Below, one piece after another: positions 56,493 to 64,000 of a stretch of 64,000 nucleotides of DNA. The notes beneath the pieces are model-generated. The model made no database searches and had not been told where the DNA came from. It saw only the letters and a list, made by a program, of their open reading frames with translations. Made by a program: the position numbers and the translations under genes. Origin of the DNA: Streptosporangium becharense. Its GTDB lineage: Bacteria; Actinomycetota; Actinomycetes; Streptosporangiales; Streptosporangiaceae. Numbering within the stretch: the first letter of the stretch is position 1; every line of letters starts with the position of its first letter. The stretch lies in assembly GCF_014204985.1 (NCBI RefSeq), contig NZ_JACHMP010000001.1, forward strand, positions 4,340,001 to 4,404,000, given 5' to 3'.

Positions 56493-57683
56493 ATGAGGGT
56501 CGGAGTCGTCGGCGCGGGCATCGTCGGCCTGGCGGTGGCCAGGGAGGCGGCGCGGACCCGCGGTGCCGAGGTGACCGTCCTCGACAAGGAGGACCACGTC
56601 GGGGCCCACCAGACCGGGCACAACAGCGGTGTCGTGCACGCCGGCGTCTACTACCGGCCGGACTCGCTCAAGGCCCGGCTCTGCCGCGAGGGCATGGCCA
56701 TGCTCAGGGAGTACTGCGTCGAGCACCGCATCCCCTACGACGAGGTCGGCAAGCTCATCGTCGCCTCCACCGCCGCCGAACGGCCGAGGCTGCGGGTGAT
56801 CGCCGAGCGTGCCCGCGCCAACGGGGTTCCCGGCATCGCCGAGCTGGACGCGCTGGCCCTGCGCGAGGTGGAACCGCACGCCGTCGGCGCGGCGGCCGTG
56901 CACTCCCCGCGCACCGCGATCGCCGACTTCCCCGCGGTCGCCCGACGCCTGGCCGCCGACGTGGTGGACGGCGGCGGCTCGGTGCTGCTGTCGCACCCGG
57001 TACGGGCGATCCGGGAACGGGCGGGCGGGGTGGACGTCCTGGCCGGGCGGCGGACGCTCCGCTTCGACCGGCTGATCGTCTGCGCGGGCCTCGGCACCGA
57101 CGCGGTCGCACGGCTCGCCGGGGCCCCCGGCGACGTACGGATAGTCCCCTTCCGGGGGGAGTACTACGCGCTGGCCGGTCAGGCGAGGGGCCTGGTCCGC
57201 GGGCTCATCTACCCGGTGCCCGACCCCCGCTACCCGTTCCTCGGCGTGCATCTGACCCGAAGGATCGACGGTGAGGTGCTGGTCGGCCCCAACGCGGTCA
57301 TGGCGCTCGCGCTGGAGGGCTACTCCTGGCGCGACGTCGACCTGGCCGACCTGGGCCGGATCGCGGCCTGGCCGGGCACCCGCCGACTGGCCGCCGCGCA
57401 CTGGCGGACCGGGGTACGGGAGGTGCTCGGCTCGCTGGCCAAGCGGTCGTTCCTGAGGGCCGCGCGCCGCTATGTCCCCGAACTGACCGGCGCCGACCTG
57501 GTCCGGGCCGCCGGGGGCGTCCGCGCGCAGGCCGTCGGCAGGAACGGCGACATGCTGGACGACTTCTCGATCGACGTGCACGGCCGCGTCACACTGGTGC
57601 GGAACGCCCCTTCACCCGCGGCGACGTCCAGTTTGGCCATTGCGCGGCATATTGTGGGTTTAGCCTCAGTGCTGATGAGTTAA
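56493..57683 (+). CDS. lhgO: L-2-hydroxyglutarate oxidase
   Basis: The 396-residue FAD-dependent DAO-family enzyme has the dinucleotide motif GVVGAGIVGLAVARE at the N-terminus. HQTGHNSGVVHAGVYYRPDS is the LhgO/YgaF signature, and VPFRGEYYAL and YPVPDPRYPFLGVHLTRRID match the substrate region. It oxidises L-2-hydroxyglutarate to 2-oxoglutarate, a metabolite-repair reaction. ATG 56493 follows GGGAGGGG. It ends 34 nt before the two-component regulator gene. Confidence 0.95.
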   Translation: MRVGVVGAGIVGLAVAREAARTRGAEVTVLDKEDHVGAHQTGHNSGVVHAGVYYRPDSLKARLCREGMAMLREYCVEHRIPYDEVGKLIVASTAAERPRLRVIAERARANGVPGIAELDALALREVEPHAVGAAAVHSPRTAIADFPAVARRLAADVVDGGGSVLLSHPVRAIRERAGGVDVLAGRRTLRFDRLIVCAGLGTDAVARLAGAPGDVRIVPFRGEYYALAGQARGLVRGLIYPVPDPRYPFLGVHLTRRIDGEVLVGPNAVMALALEGYSWRDVDLADLGRIAAWPGTRRLAAAHWRTGVREVLGSLAKRSFLRAARRYVPELTGADLVRAAGGVRAQAVGRNGDMLDDFSIDVHGRVTLVRNAPSPAATSSLAIARHIVGLASVLMS

Positions 57684-57717
57684 CTGCTTTCTCATGTGGG
57701 CCGGTGAAAATAGACAA

Positions 57718-58425
57718 GTGACCGACTCACCCGAAGCCCGTCTGCTGATCGTCGAGGACGAGCCCAACATCCTGGAACTGCTGGCCGCGAGCCTGCGATT
57801 CGCCGGATTCGGGGTGAACACGGCCGGCACCGGCACCGACGCCGTCGCCGCGGTCCAGCGCCACCGTCCCGACCTCATCGTGCTCGACGTCATGCTCCCG
57901 GACATGGACGGCTTCGACGTCGTACGGCGCCTGCGCGGCGGCGGCAGCGACACGCCGGTGGTCTTCCTCACCGCGCGCGACGCCACCGAGGACAAGATCC
58001 GGGGGCTGACCGTGGGCGGGGACGACTACGTGACCAAGCCGTTCAGCCTGGAGGAGGTCGTGGCCCGGATCCGGGCCGTGCTGCGCCGTACCGGTGCCGC
58101 CGACATGGTTCCTCGCCTGTCGCGGCTCACCTTCGCCGACATCGAGCTCGACGAGGAGAGCCACGAGGTGTGGCGCGGCGGCAGGGCGGTGTCGCTGTCG
58201 CCGACGGAGTTCAAGCTGCTGCGTTACTTCATGGCCAACGCGGGACGGGTGCTGTCCAAGGCGCAGATCCTCGACCACGTGTGGGACTACGACTTCCGCG
58301 GCGACGTCGGGATCGTGGAGTCCTACGTCTCGGTGCTCCGGCGAAAGATCGACAACGTCGATCCCCGGCTCATCCACACCCTGCGCGGCGTGGGGTACGT
58401 GCTGCGCCTGCCGCCGGCACAGTGA
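57718..58425 (+). CDS. OmpR-family response regulator
   Basis: The 235-residue protein has a receiver (about 6-120; acidic ED at 13-14, phospho-acceptor Asp57 in LIVLDVMLPDMDG, Lys in YVTKPFS). The winged-helix output domain follows (SLSPTEFKLLRYFMANAGRV, VGIVESYVSVLRRKID). GTG 57718 is the preferred start; ATG 57694 is possible. Its stop overlaps the kinase start by one base. It very likely controls the efflux genes downstream. Confidence 0.96.
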   Translation: MTDSPEARLLIVEDEPNILELLAASLRFAGFGVNTAGTGTDAVAAVQRHRPDLIVLDVMLPDMDGFDVVRRLRGGGSDTPVVFLTARDATEDKIRGLTVGGDDYVTKPFSLEEVVARIRAVLRRTGAADMVPRLSRLTFADIELDEESHEVWRGGRAVSLSPTEFKLLRYFMANAGRVLSKAQILDHVWDYDFRGDVGIVESYVSVLRRKIDNVDPRLIHTLRGVGYVLRLPPAQ

Positions 58426-59810
58426 TGTTCAACCGGACTCCGCTGCAGGTCAAGCTGATAGCGGTCATCCTGGTTCTCCTGATGATCGCGCTCGCGCTCA
58501 TCGGCGTCGGCAGCGTCTCCATCATGCGCGGTTACCTGATCGACCGCGTCGACACCCAGATCGGCCTGAACGCCGACAGCGCGTTGCGCCGGCTGCGCCG
58601 TGACGCGGCCACACTGGCCGGCAAGCCCCTGGCGCCGGATGTCAGGCTGGAGCTCCGCGACCGCGGCGGCAGGATCACCCTCCTGCTCAGCGGGACCGAG
58701 GTGGAGGGCAAGCCGGGGCCCCAGGTGCCCGCCGACCACGGCGACGAGCCGTTCGAGAGCGGTGACTGGCGGGTCCGGGCGATCCCGCTGGACGACGGCG
58801 GGAAGCTCCTCGTCGCGGTGGACATGGGCGAGGTACGGCAGATCGTCGGCCGGCTCGCCCTGGTGGAGCTGCTCGGCGGCGGCGGACTGATGCTGATGCT
58901 CGCCGGAGCCGGAGTGCTGATCATCCGCCGGAGCCTCCGCCCGCTCCAGGAGATCGAACGCACCGCCCAGGCCATCGCCGCCGGAGACCTGAGCCGCCGG
59001 GTCCCCGACACGGACCCGCGCACCGAGGTGGGCCGGCTCGGCCGGTCGCTCAACGGGATGCTCGCCCAGATCGAGGCCGCCTTCCGGGCCAGGTCGGAGT
59101 CGGAGTCCGCCGCCCGCAGCTCCGAGGAGCGCATGCGCAGGTTCGTCGCGGACGCCTCGCACGAGCTGCGCACACCGCTGACCTCGATCCGCGGCTTCGC
59201 CGAGTTCTACCGGCAGGCCCCCGGCATCGACGCGGGGCCGCTGATGCGCCGGGTCGAGTCGGAGGCGGTCCGGATGGGACTGCTGGTCGACGACCTGCTG
59301 ATGCTCGCCCGGATGGACCAGCAGCGGCCGATGGCCACCCGCCCGGTCGACCTGCTCGCCATCGCCGCCGACGCCGTCCACGACGCGCGCATCCTCGCCC
59401 CCGACCGGGAGATCACGCTCTCGGTGGACGGTTCGGCGCTCATCGTCTCCGGCGACGAGGTGCGGCTCCGCCAGGTCGTCGGCAACCTCATGACGAACGC
59501 GCTCACCCACACCCCGGACCGCTCGCCGGTGCGCGTCGCGCTCTCCGCCCAGGACGGCTCGGCCGTCGTCGAGGTGGCGGACGAGGGGCCGGGGCTCACC
59601 GCCGAACAGTGCGAGCGCGTCTTCGAACGGTTCTACCGGGTCGACTCCGCCCGTGGCCGCCGCGCTCCCGAGGACGGCGGCAGCGGGCTCGGCCTGGCCA
59701 TCGTCGCCGCGATGGTCCAGGCCCACGGCGGCACCGTCACCGTGGAGTCCGAACCCGGGAAGGGGGCGACCTTCCGGGTGTTCCTCCCGCTCGCCCCCGA
59801 CTTCGACTGA
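58425..59810 (+). CDS. sensor histidine kinase
   Basis: The 461-residue kinase has membrane spans at about 11-30 and 143-167, an extracellular sensor of about 110 residues, and HAMP (about 168-220). The phospho-acceptor is His246 in SHELRTPLTSIRGF. N-box QVVGNLMTNALTH, G1 DEGPGLT and G2 GSGLGLAIV are intact. The ATG overlaps the regulator stop (TGATG). It is similar to TrcS/MtrB-like kinases. The sensed signal is unknown; a membrane-stress or drug cue is plausible from its neighbours. Confidence 0.95.
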   Translation: MFNRTPLQVKLIAVILVLLMIALALIGVGSVSIMRGYLIDRVDTQIGLNADSALRRLRRDAATLAGKPLAPDVRLELRDRGGRITLLLSGTEVEGKPGPQVPADHGDEPFESGDWRVRAIPLDDGGKLLVAVDMGEVRQIVGRLALVELLGGGGLMLMLAGAGVLIIRRSLRPLQEIERTAQAIAAGDLSRRVPDTDPRTEVGRLGRSLNGMLAQIEAAFRARSESESAARSSEERMRRFVADASHELRTPLTSIRGFAEFYRQAPGIDAGPLMRRVESEAVRMGLLVDDLLMLARMDQQRPMATRPVDLLAIAADAVHDARILAPDREITLSVDGSALIVSGDEVRLRQVVGNLMTNALTHTPDRSPVRVALSAQDGSAVVEVADEGPGLTAEQCERVFERFYRVDSARGRRAPEDGGSGLGLAIVAAMVQAHGGTVTVESEPGKGATFRVFLPLAPDFD

Positions 59811-59842
59811 CGGCGAGGAGACGGGGGAGCGCCTCCCGGCGG

Positions 59843-59921
59843 GGTTCGATCCGCTCGAGGTTCGATCCGCTCGGGGTTCGGTCCGTTCGGGGTTCGGTCC
59901 GCTCGGGGTTCGAGCCGTCGG
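59843..59921. repeat. 16-bp tandem repeat, five copies
   Basis: Units GGTTCGATCCGCTCGA, GGTTCGATCCGCTCGG, GGTTCGGTCCGTTCGG, GGTTCGGTCCGCTCGG and a shorter fifth follow the kinase gene. A second short repeat (GTCGGCTGACCGGCCC twice) comes next, then GTCCCGGCGTCAGGGGG-like units into the end of the fusion-protein gene. Confidence 0.92.
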
Positions 59922-60061
59922 CTGACCGGCCCGTCGGCTGACCGGCCCGGTGCCCCCGGCCGGAACCGCCCGCCCCGGCCGATCGGCGTCTTCGGCCGGG
60001 GCGGGGCCGCCGGGTGCGGGCGTCCCGGCGTCAGGGGGTCCCGGCGTCGGGGGGCCCGGCG

Positions 60062-62041
60062 TCAGGGGGTTCCGGCGTCGGCCTCCGGCCAGCTGCTGTC
60101 GGGGAACTCGCCGGTGGCCGCGCCGGGCAGGATCACGCGGTCGTTCTCGGCGAGCCCGGAGACGATCTCGACGTACTGGTCGCTGCGCACCCCCGTCTTC
60201 ACGACGCGCTCACCGCCGTCCTGCACGGTGACCCGGGAGACCCCGCCCTCGGTCCGCACGGCCTGGGCCGGGACGTAGAGCGCTTCCACCGACTCGGCGA
60301 CGGTCACGGTGACCGTGGCGCTCTGACCCACCAGGAGACCGGCCGGAGACTCGTCGAGGGAGACCTTGACGCCGTACCGCACCAGCCGGTCGGTGGTGGT
60401 GGCGGTGGGTGCGATGCCGGTCACCGTGCCGGCGTACTTCTCCCCGGGCCTGGTGGCCAGGGTGACCGTCGCCCGCTGCCCCAGCTTGAGGCTGCCGATG
60501 TCGGACTCGGTGAACAGCGCCTCCACCTGGAGTTCGTCGAGATCGCCCAGGGTGACGAACGCGCCGGTGCCCGCCTTGTCGCCGACACCGCCGGCCACCG
60601 ACATGACGGTGCCGTCGGCGGGGGCGACGATGCGCACGCCCGCCAGTTCCTCCCTGGCGTCGGTGAGCTCGGCCCGCGCCTGCTTCACGCGGGCCTCGGC
60701 CTGCTCCACGCCGAGCACTCCCTGGCCGCCGGTGCGGGGGGAACCGCTCCCCGCGTCGCTCCCGGTGCGGGTCCCGGCGTCGTTCTGTACCGGGGGCCGG
60801 GTCGTGATCCGACCGGTGCCGGAGTCCGCACCGTCGCCCGGGGTGGGGCAGACGCCGGGCCTGGGGGTGGCGTCGCCGCCGGCGGTGGGCCGGGCGGTCG
60901 CGGTGGGCCGGGCGGTCGTGGTGGGCCGGGCGGTGGGGGTGGGCCGGCCGGTCGTGTCGGGTCCGGCCGTCGGGTTGTGGGCCGTCGGGCCGTGCGACGG
61001 GCCGGTCCCGTCACCGGTGCCGGGACCGGCCGTCGGGCCGTACGACGGGTCACCGGGGGTGGGTTCCGCAGCCGGCGGGTTCTCCGGCGCAGGCGCGGTG
61101 ACGGTGACGGTGGCCGTGACCGTCACCGTGGGGGCCGCCGTCACGGTGACGGTGGCCGCCGGCTCGGGCCGGGAGGTCCGCTCTCCGCCGCGGGCCTTGC
61201 GCCGGTCGGGCCGGGGGCTCTGCTCTCCGGGCGTCGGCGCCGCCGCAGGGGCGTACGCGGCAGGGGCGATCCCGCCCGCGGGGGCGGCCGTCACCGGCGG
61301 GTGCGCTCCGTCCGGCGCGGACGACGTCACCGGTTCGGGTGCGTCCGTGGCGGAGGAATGCGGTTGCCGGGTGTCCTTCCCGGGGTCCGGGGCACCGTCC
61401 CCGGGGCCCGGCGTGTCCGTCACCGATCCCACCGGGACGGGACCGGTCTCCGGCGTGCCCGTGGCGGAGGGGGCGGCGGTGCGGGTCGGCCCCGGCGTGG
61501 CGGTGGGGGTGGGCCCCGGCTGCGGCGTCCGGGTCGTCGTGGGCACGCAGCCCGGCAGGCGCTCCTGACCGGAGCCGTTCGTACCGGTCTGGTCGGGTCC
61601 TGTGCCGATGCGGCCCTGGCCGCCCGGCTGAGCCGTCGCCGTGCTGTTCGCCGTACCGCTCGCCGCGCTGTTCGCCGTGTCCAGGGCCTCCTCCGCCGCG
61701 GCGAGCTGGGCCTTGGCCGCGGAGTAGCGCTCGCGGGCGGGTGCGGAGCCGATCCTGGCGAGCACGTCACCCTTGTCGACCTTGTCACCGGCCTTGACGT
61801 AGACCTTCGTGACGGTGCCCGAGCCACCGAAGCCCAGCTGCCTGGCGCCGCCGTCCACGGTGGAACCGGCGGCCGACACCGCGGCGACCACCGTTCCCCG
61901 CCTGGCCGCGGCCAGCTCCACCCGGGGCTCTCCCGCCGCGTCGTCGTCGAGCGCGACGATCACGCCGCCGCCCACCAGGAGGAGGGCGACCAGGGCGAGT
62001 CCGCCCACACGCACGTTCTTCGGGAGCTGGGTCGGTCTCAT
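60062..62041 (-). CDS. membrane-fusion (HlyD/MacA-like) protein with a giant low-complexity insert
   Basis: The 659-residue periplasmic-adaptor-type protein has an N-terminal anchor (about 13-30), a biotinyl-lipoyl-like half (KVYVKAGDKVDKGDVLARIG), and the first coiled-coil helix. A Pro/Thr/Ala/Gly-rich segment then runs over about 125-440. The second helix (EQAEARVKQARAELTDAREE), the other lipoyl half (VRIVAPADGTVMSVAGGVGD), beta-barrel and proximal domains follow. So the roughly 315-residue insert splits the coiled-coil hairpin. TVTVTATVTVTA and RPTATARPT repeats lie within it. Divergent from a normal-sized relative. Confidence 0.9.
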   Translation of the reverse strand: MRPTQLPKNVRVGGLALVALLLVGGGVIVALDDDAAGEPRVELAAARRGTVVAAVSAAGSTVDGGARQLGFGGSGTVTKVYVKAGDKVDKGDVLARIGSAPARERYSAAKAQLAAAEEALDTANSAASGTANSTATAQPGGQGRIGTGPDQTGTNGSGQERLPGCVPTTTRTPQPGPTPTATPGPTRTAAPSATGTPETGPVPVGSVTDTPGPGDGAPDPGKDTRQPHSSATDAPEPVTSSAPDGAHPPVTAAPAGGIAPAAYAPAAAPTPGEQSPRPDRRKARGGERTSRPEPAATVTVTAAPTVTVTATVTVTAPAPENPPAAEPTPGDPSYGPTAGPGTGDGTGPSHGPTAHNPTAGPDTTGRPTPTARPTTTARPTATARPTAGGDATPRPGVCPTPGDGADSGTGRITTRPPVQNDAGTRTGSDAGSGSPRTGGQGVLGVEQAEARVKQARAELTDAREELAGVRIVAPADGTVMSVAGGVGDKAGTGAFVTLGDLDELQVEALFTESDIGSLKLGQRATVTLATRPGEKYAGTVTGIAPTATTTDRLVRYGVKVSLDESPAGLLVGQSATVTVTVAESVEALYVPAQAVRTEGGVSRVTVQDGGERVVKTGVRSDQYVEIVSGLAENDRVILPGAATGEFPDSSWPEADAGTP

Positions 62042-62086
62042 GAACGACCATCCTGGTCCCTCTGATTCACAGCATGCTCACAGGAA

Positions 62087-62144
62087 CCTGAAGGTTTGCT
62101 GTATGTCTTCCAGGGGAAACGCGCGCCTCCAGCAAACGTTCAGG
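62087..62144. promoter_or_regulatory. 15-bp inverted repeat in the divergent efflux promoter region
   Basis: CCTGAAGGTTTGCTG (62087-62101) and CAGCAAACGTTCAGG (62130-62144) are complementary at 14 of 15 positions, 28 bp apart. They lie between the two divergent membrane-fusion genes. This is the best candidate site for the OmpR-type regulator encoded nearby. Confidence 0.65.
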
Positions 62145-62189
62145 ATCCATTGGGGTGGCACCCAGTTTGGTAGGCCAAGGTCGGACGCT

Positions 62190-63362
62190 GTGAAGCTGTC
62201 GACCAAGCGCGGAGCGCTGATCGTTAACGGGGTCCTGGCGGTCCTGTTGCTGGGCGGCGCGGGGATCGCCTACTCCTCACTGGGCGGCGGTGTCTCCTCC
62301 GCCTCCTCCGCGGACGCGGCGGTGCGGACCGTGCCGGTGACCCGGGCCACGGTCGTCGCCTCGGTCTCCGCCTCAGGCACCGTGGACAGCGCCCGGAAAC
62401 GCTCCCTCGGCTTCGCGTCGAGCGGCACCGTCGAGAAGATCTACGTCAAGGTCGGCGACAAGGTCACCAAGGGGCAGATCCTGGCCCGGCTGGACGACTC
62501 CGCCGCGCAGGAGAGCCTCGACGCCGCCGCCGCCGCCCTCGACTCCGCGGACGACGACACCTCCACCGCCGCGGCCTACGCCGAGTACGTCACGGCCAGG
62601 AACGCCTACCGGGCCGCCCGCCGCGCGGTGCAGGGCACTGTCATCAAGGCCCCGTTCGCCGGTACGGTCACCGCCGTCAACGGCACGGTCGGCGGGTCCT
62701 CCGGCGCGTCCGGCTCCTCCGGTTCCTCGGGGGCCGCGTCCTCGGCGTCCGGTTCCTCCGGCTCAGGGGCCTCGCCGAGGACGGGCACCTCGGGCGGCTC
62801 GGCGAGTGCGTCCGCCTCAGGCGGCTCGGGCGGGTTCATCGACATCGCGGACACCCGCAGGCTCCAGCTCGTCGGCACCTTCACCGAGTCCGACGTCACC
62901 AGGCTCAAGGTCGGCCAGGCGGCTGCGATCCGGTTCGACGCGCTGCCCGGCGTCACCGCCACGGGCAAGATCACACAGATCCAGCCGACCGCGTCCACCA
63001 GCAACAACGTGGTGCAGTACCCGGTGACGATCTCCTTCACGGAGGTGCCCGAGGAGGTCCGGCTGGGCCAGACGGCGACGGTGCAGGTCATCGCCGGCCG
63101 GGCGGAGAACGTGCTCGCCGTCCCGTCCACGGTGATCTCCACCGCGGGCGGCCGGAGTGTCGTGACCGTCCTGCGGGACGGCCGCCAGACGCCCACCCCG
63201 GTCGAGGTGGGGGTCAAGGGCGACGCGCTCACCGAGATCACCTCTGGACTCACCGAGGGCGACCAGGTCGTCCGCCCGGCGGCCACCCAGCAGGGCGGCG
63301 GGTTCCCCGGTCTCGGCGGCGGTGGCGGCGCCCGCGGCGGCATGGGAGGCATCGGCCGATGA
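62190..63362 (+). CDS. membrane-fusion protein (MacA-like)
   Basis: The 390-residue product has an N-terminal membrane anchor (ALIVNGVLAVLLLGGAGIAY), lipoyl half KIYVKVGDKVTKGQILARLD, a short helical hairpin, the second lipoyl half VIKAPFAGTVTAVNG, and a Ser/Gly-rich loop (about 167-215). The beta-barrel part and a Gly-rich end (GGFPGLGGGGGARGGMGG) follow. The GTG at 62190 gives MKLSTKRGALIVNGVLAVLL. The stop overlaps the ATPase start (ATGA), so the two are coupled. Confidence 0.94.
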   Translation: MKLSTKRGALIVNGVLAVLLLGGAGIAYSSLGGGVSSASSADAAVRTVPVTRATVVASVSASGTVDSARKRSLGFASSGTVEKIYVKVGDKVTKGQILARLDDSAAQESLDAAAAALDSADDDTSTAAAYAEYVTARNAYRAARRAVQGTVIKAPFAGTVTAVNGTVGGSSGASGSSGSSGAASSASGSSGSGASPRTGTSGGSASASASGGSGGFIDIADTRRLQLVGTFTESDVTRLKVGQAAAIRFDALPGVTATGKITQIQPTASTSNNVVQYPVTISFTEVPEEVRLGQTATVQVIAGRAENVLAVPSTVISTAGGRSVVTVLRDGRQTPTPVEVGVKGDALTEITSGLTEGDQVVRPAATQQGGGFPGLGGGGGARGGMGGIGR

Positions 63363-64000
63363 CCGTCCCCGTCCTGTCCCTGAGCGACATCACCAAGGTC
63401 TACGGTCGGGGAGACGCCGAGGTCCGGGCGCTGCGCGGGGTGTCGCTCACCGTCGAGCGGGGCGACTACGTGGCCATCATGGGCGCGTCGGGCTCCGGCA
63501 AGTCCACGCTCATGAACATCCTCGGCTGCCTGGACGTGCCGTCCTCGGGCCGCTACCTGATCGACGGCACCGACATCGGGTCGCTGGACGAGCGCCGGCT
63601 CGCGGTCCTGCGCAACCGGAAGATCGGATTCGTCTTCCAGTCGTTCAACCTCATCCCCCGGATGAGCGCGCTCGCCAACGTCGAACTGCCCATGGCGTAC
63701 GGCGGGGTCGGCGCGGCCGAGCGGCGGACCCGTGCCCTGGCCGCCCTGGAGCAGGTCGGATTGTCCGACCGGGTCCGGCACGAGCCCAACGAGTTGTCCG
63801 GCGGCCAGCAGCAACGGGTCGCCGTGGCCAGGGCCCTCGTCACGGCGCCCGCGCTCCTGCTCGCCGACGAGCCGACCGGGAACCTCGACACCACCTCGAC
63901 CGAGGACGTGCTGCGGATCTTCGACCGGCTGAGCGCCGGGGGACGGACCATCGTGCTCATCACCCACGAGGACGACGTGGCCGCCCGCGCCAAGCGGGTG
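63359..64000 (+). CDS. MacB-type ABC transporter ATP-binding protein (cut by window end)
   Basis: The first 214 residues are present. Walker A GASGSGKST is at 42-50, the signature LSGGQ at 146-150, Walker B LLLADEP at 166-172 and the H-loop in ITHEDD. GCLDVPSSGRYLIDGTDI and GFVFQSFNLIPRMSALANVE match the LolD/MacB-type (MacB_Ecto partner) ATPases. It overlaps the upstream fusion-protein gene by 4 nt. A permease gene should follow just beyond the window. Confidence 0.95.
   Translation, partial: MTVPVLSLSDITKVYGRGDAEVRALRGVSLTVERGDYVAIMGASGSGKSTLMNILGCLDVPSSGRYLIDGTDIGSLDERRLAVLRNRKIGFVFQSFNLIPRMSALANVELPMAYGGVGAAERRTRALAALEQVGLSDRVRHEPNELSGGQQQRVAVARALVTAPALLLADEPTGNLDTTSTEDVLRIFDRLSAGGRTIVLITHEDDVAARAKRV

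Noticed and set aside
56127-57581. 484-codon minus frame opposite lhgO
   Set aside because: Mirrors a well-supported FAD enzyme; no motif of its own.
59843-59921. CRISPR-like array
   Set aside because: Units are 16 bp and contiguous with no spacers, so it is a tandem repeat.

Overview
This is a high-GC (about 70%) actinobacterial chromosome segment. Several things point to a filamentous actinomycete: families largely restricted to actinobacteria (DUF3263, DUF3027, DUF2530, DUF1707, a SepF outside any fts cluster), frequent GTG/TTG starts, and a metM/thrC-like - sulfur-carrier - cold-shock - groEL gene order like that of Streptomyces. A Streptosporangiaceae-like genome is my best guess; I cannot prove the genus.

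Layout. 1-820: end of an rRNA operon (23S 3' end, 5S, terminators), then about 1 kb with no convincing gene. 1.9-8.8 kb: PhzF-fold enzyme, SepF, an unknown coiled-coil membrane protein, argS, plsX and a DUF1707 protein. 9.7-12.6 kb: PEBP-family protein and an ABC exporter pair of the wall-polymer (TagGH/Wzm-Wzt) type. 12.9-14.2 kb: a broken peptide-binding-protein gene and a secreted Cys/Gly-rich repeat protein. 14.4-21 kb: SAM hydrolase family protein, DUF3263 protein, trehalose synthesis genes otsB and otsA on opposite strands, an MFS carrier and an ECF sigma factor. 21.7-26.2 kb: a SAM-I riboswitch heads a threonine-synthase-like gene and a sulfur-carrier gene (best read as metM-metO, homocysteine synthesis), then a cold-shock gene and groEL under two CIRCE elements. 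26.2-28.1 kb: two small unknown genes and a GntR regulator. 28.3-36 kb: HelD-type RNA polymerase helicase, XPB helicase, DUF4190 protein and a WYL/helicase-associated protein. 36-46 kb: membrane, TetR, HAD, cold-shock and MFS genes, DUF3027 and a 1,066-residue GHKL (sacsin/Hsp90-like) ATPase. 46-55.7 kb: NCS2 permease, secreted alpha/beta hydrolase, membrane protein, MarR-MFS-ThpR cluster, aldo/keto reductase and an anchored propeller-like protein. 55.8-64 kb: STAS antagonist, L-2-hydroxyglutarate oxidase, a two-component system, and two divergent membrane-fusion proteins, the second coupled to a MacB-type ATPase cut by the window end.

How genes work together. The clearest functional unit is riboswitch-metM-metO: SAM would shut off homocysteine formation from O-phosphohomoserine and a protein thiocarboxylate. 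HelD and XPB lie head to tail and suggest transcription recycling and repair. The response regulator/kinase pair very likely controls the adjacent macrolide-type efflux genes; the divergent promoter region between the two fusion proteins holds a long inverted repeat. Many intergenic gaps are filled by GC-rich short tandem repeats. I found no CRISPR array, insertion sequence, tRNA or prophage. The most notable findings are the riboswitch-controlled metM-metO unit, the secreted Cys/Gly repeat protein, the roughly 315-residue low-complexity insert inside a membrane-fusion protein, and the duplicated leader shared by two neighbouring genes.
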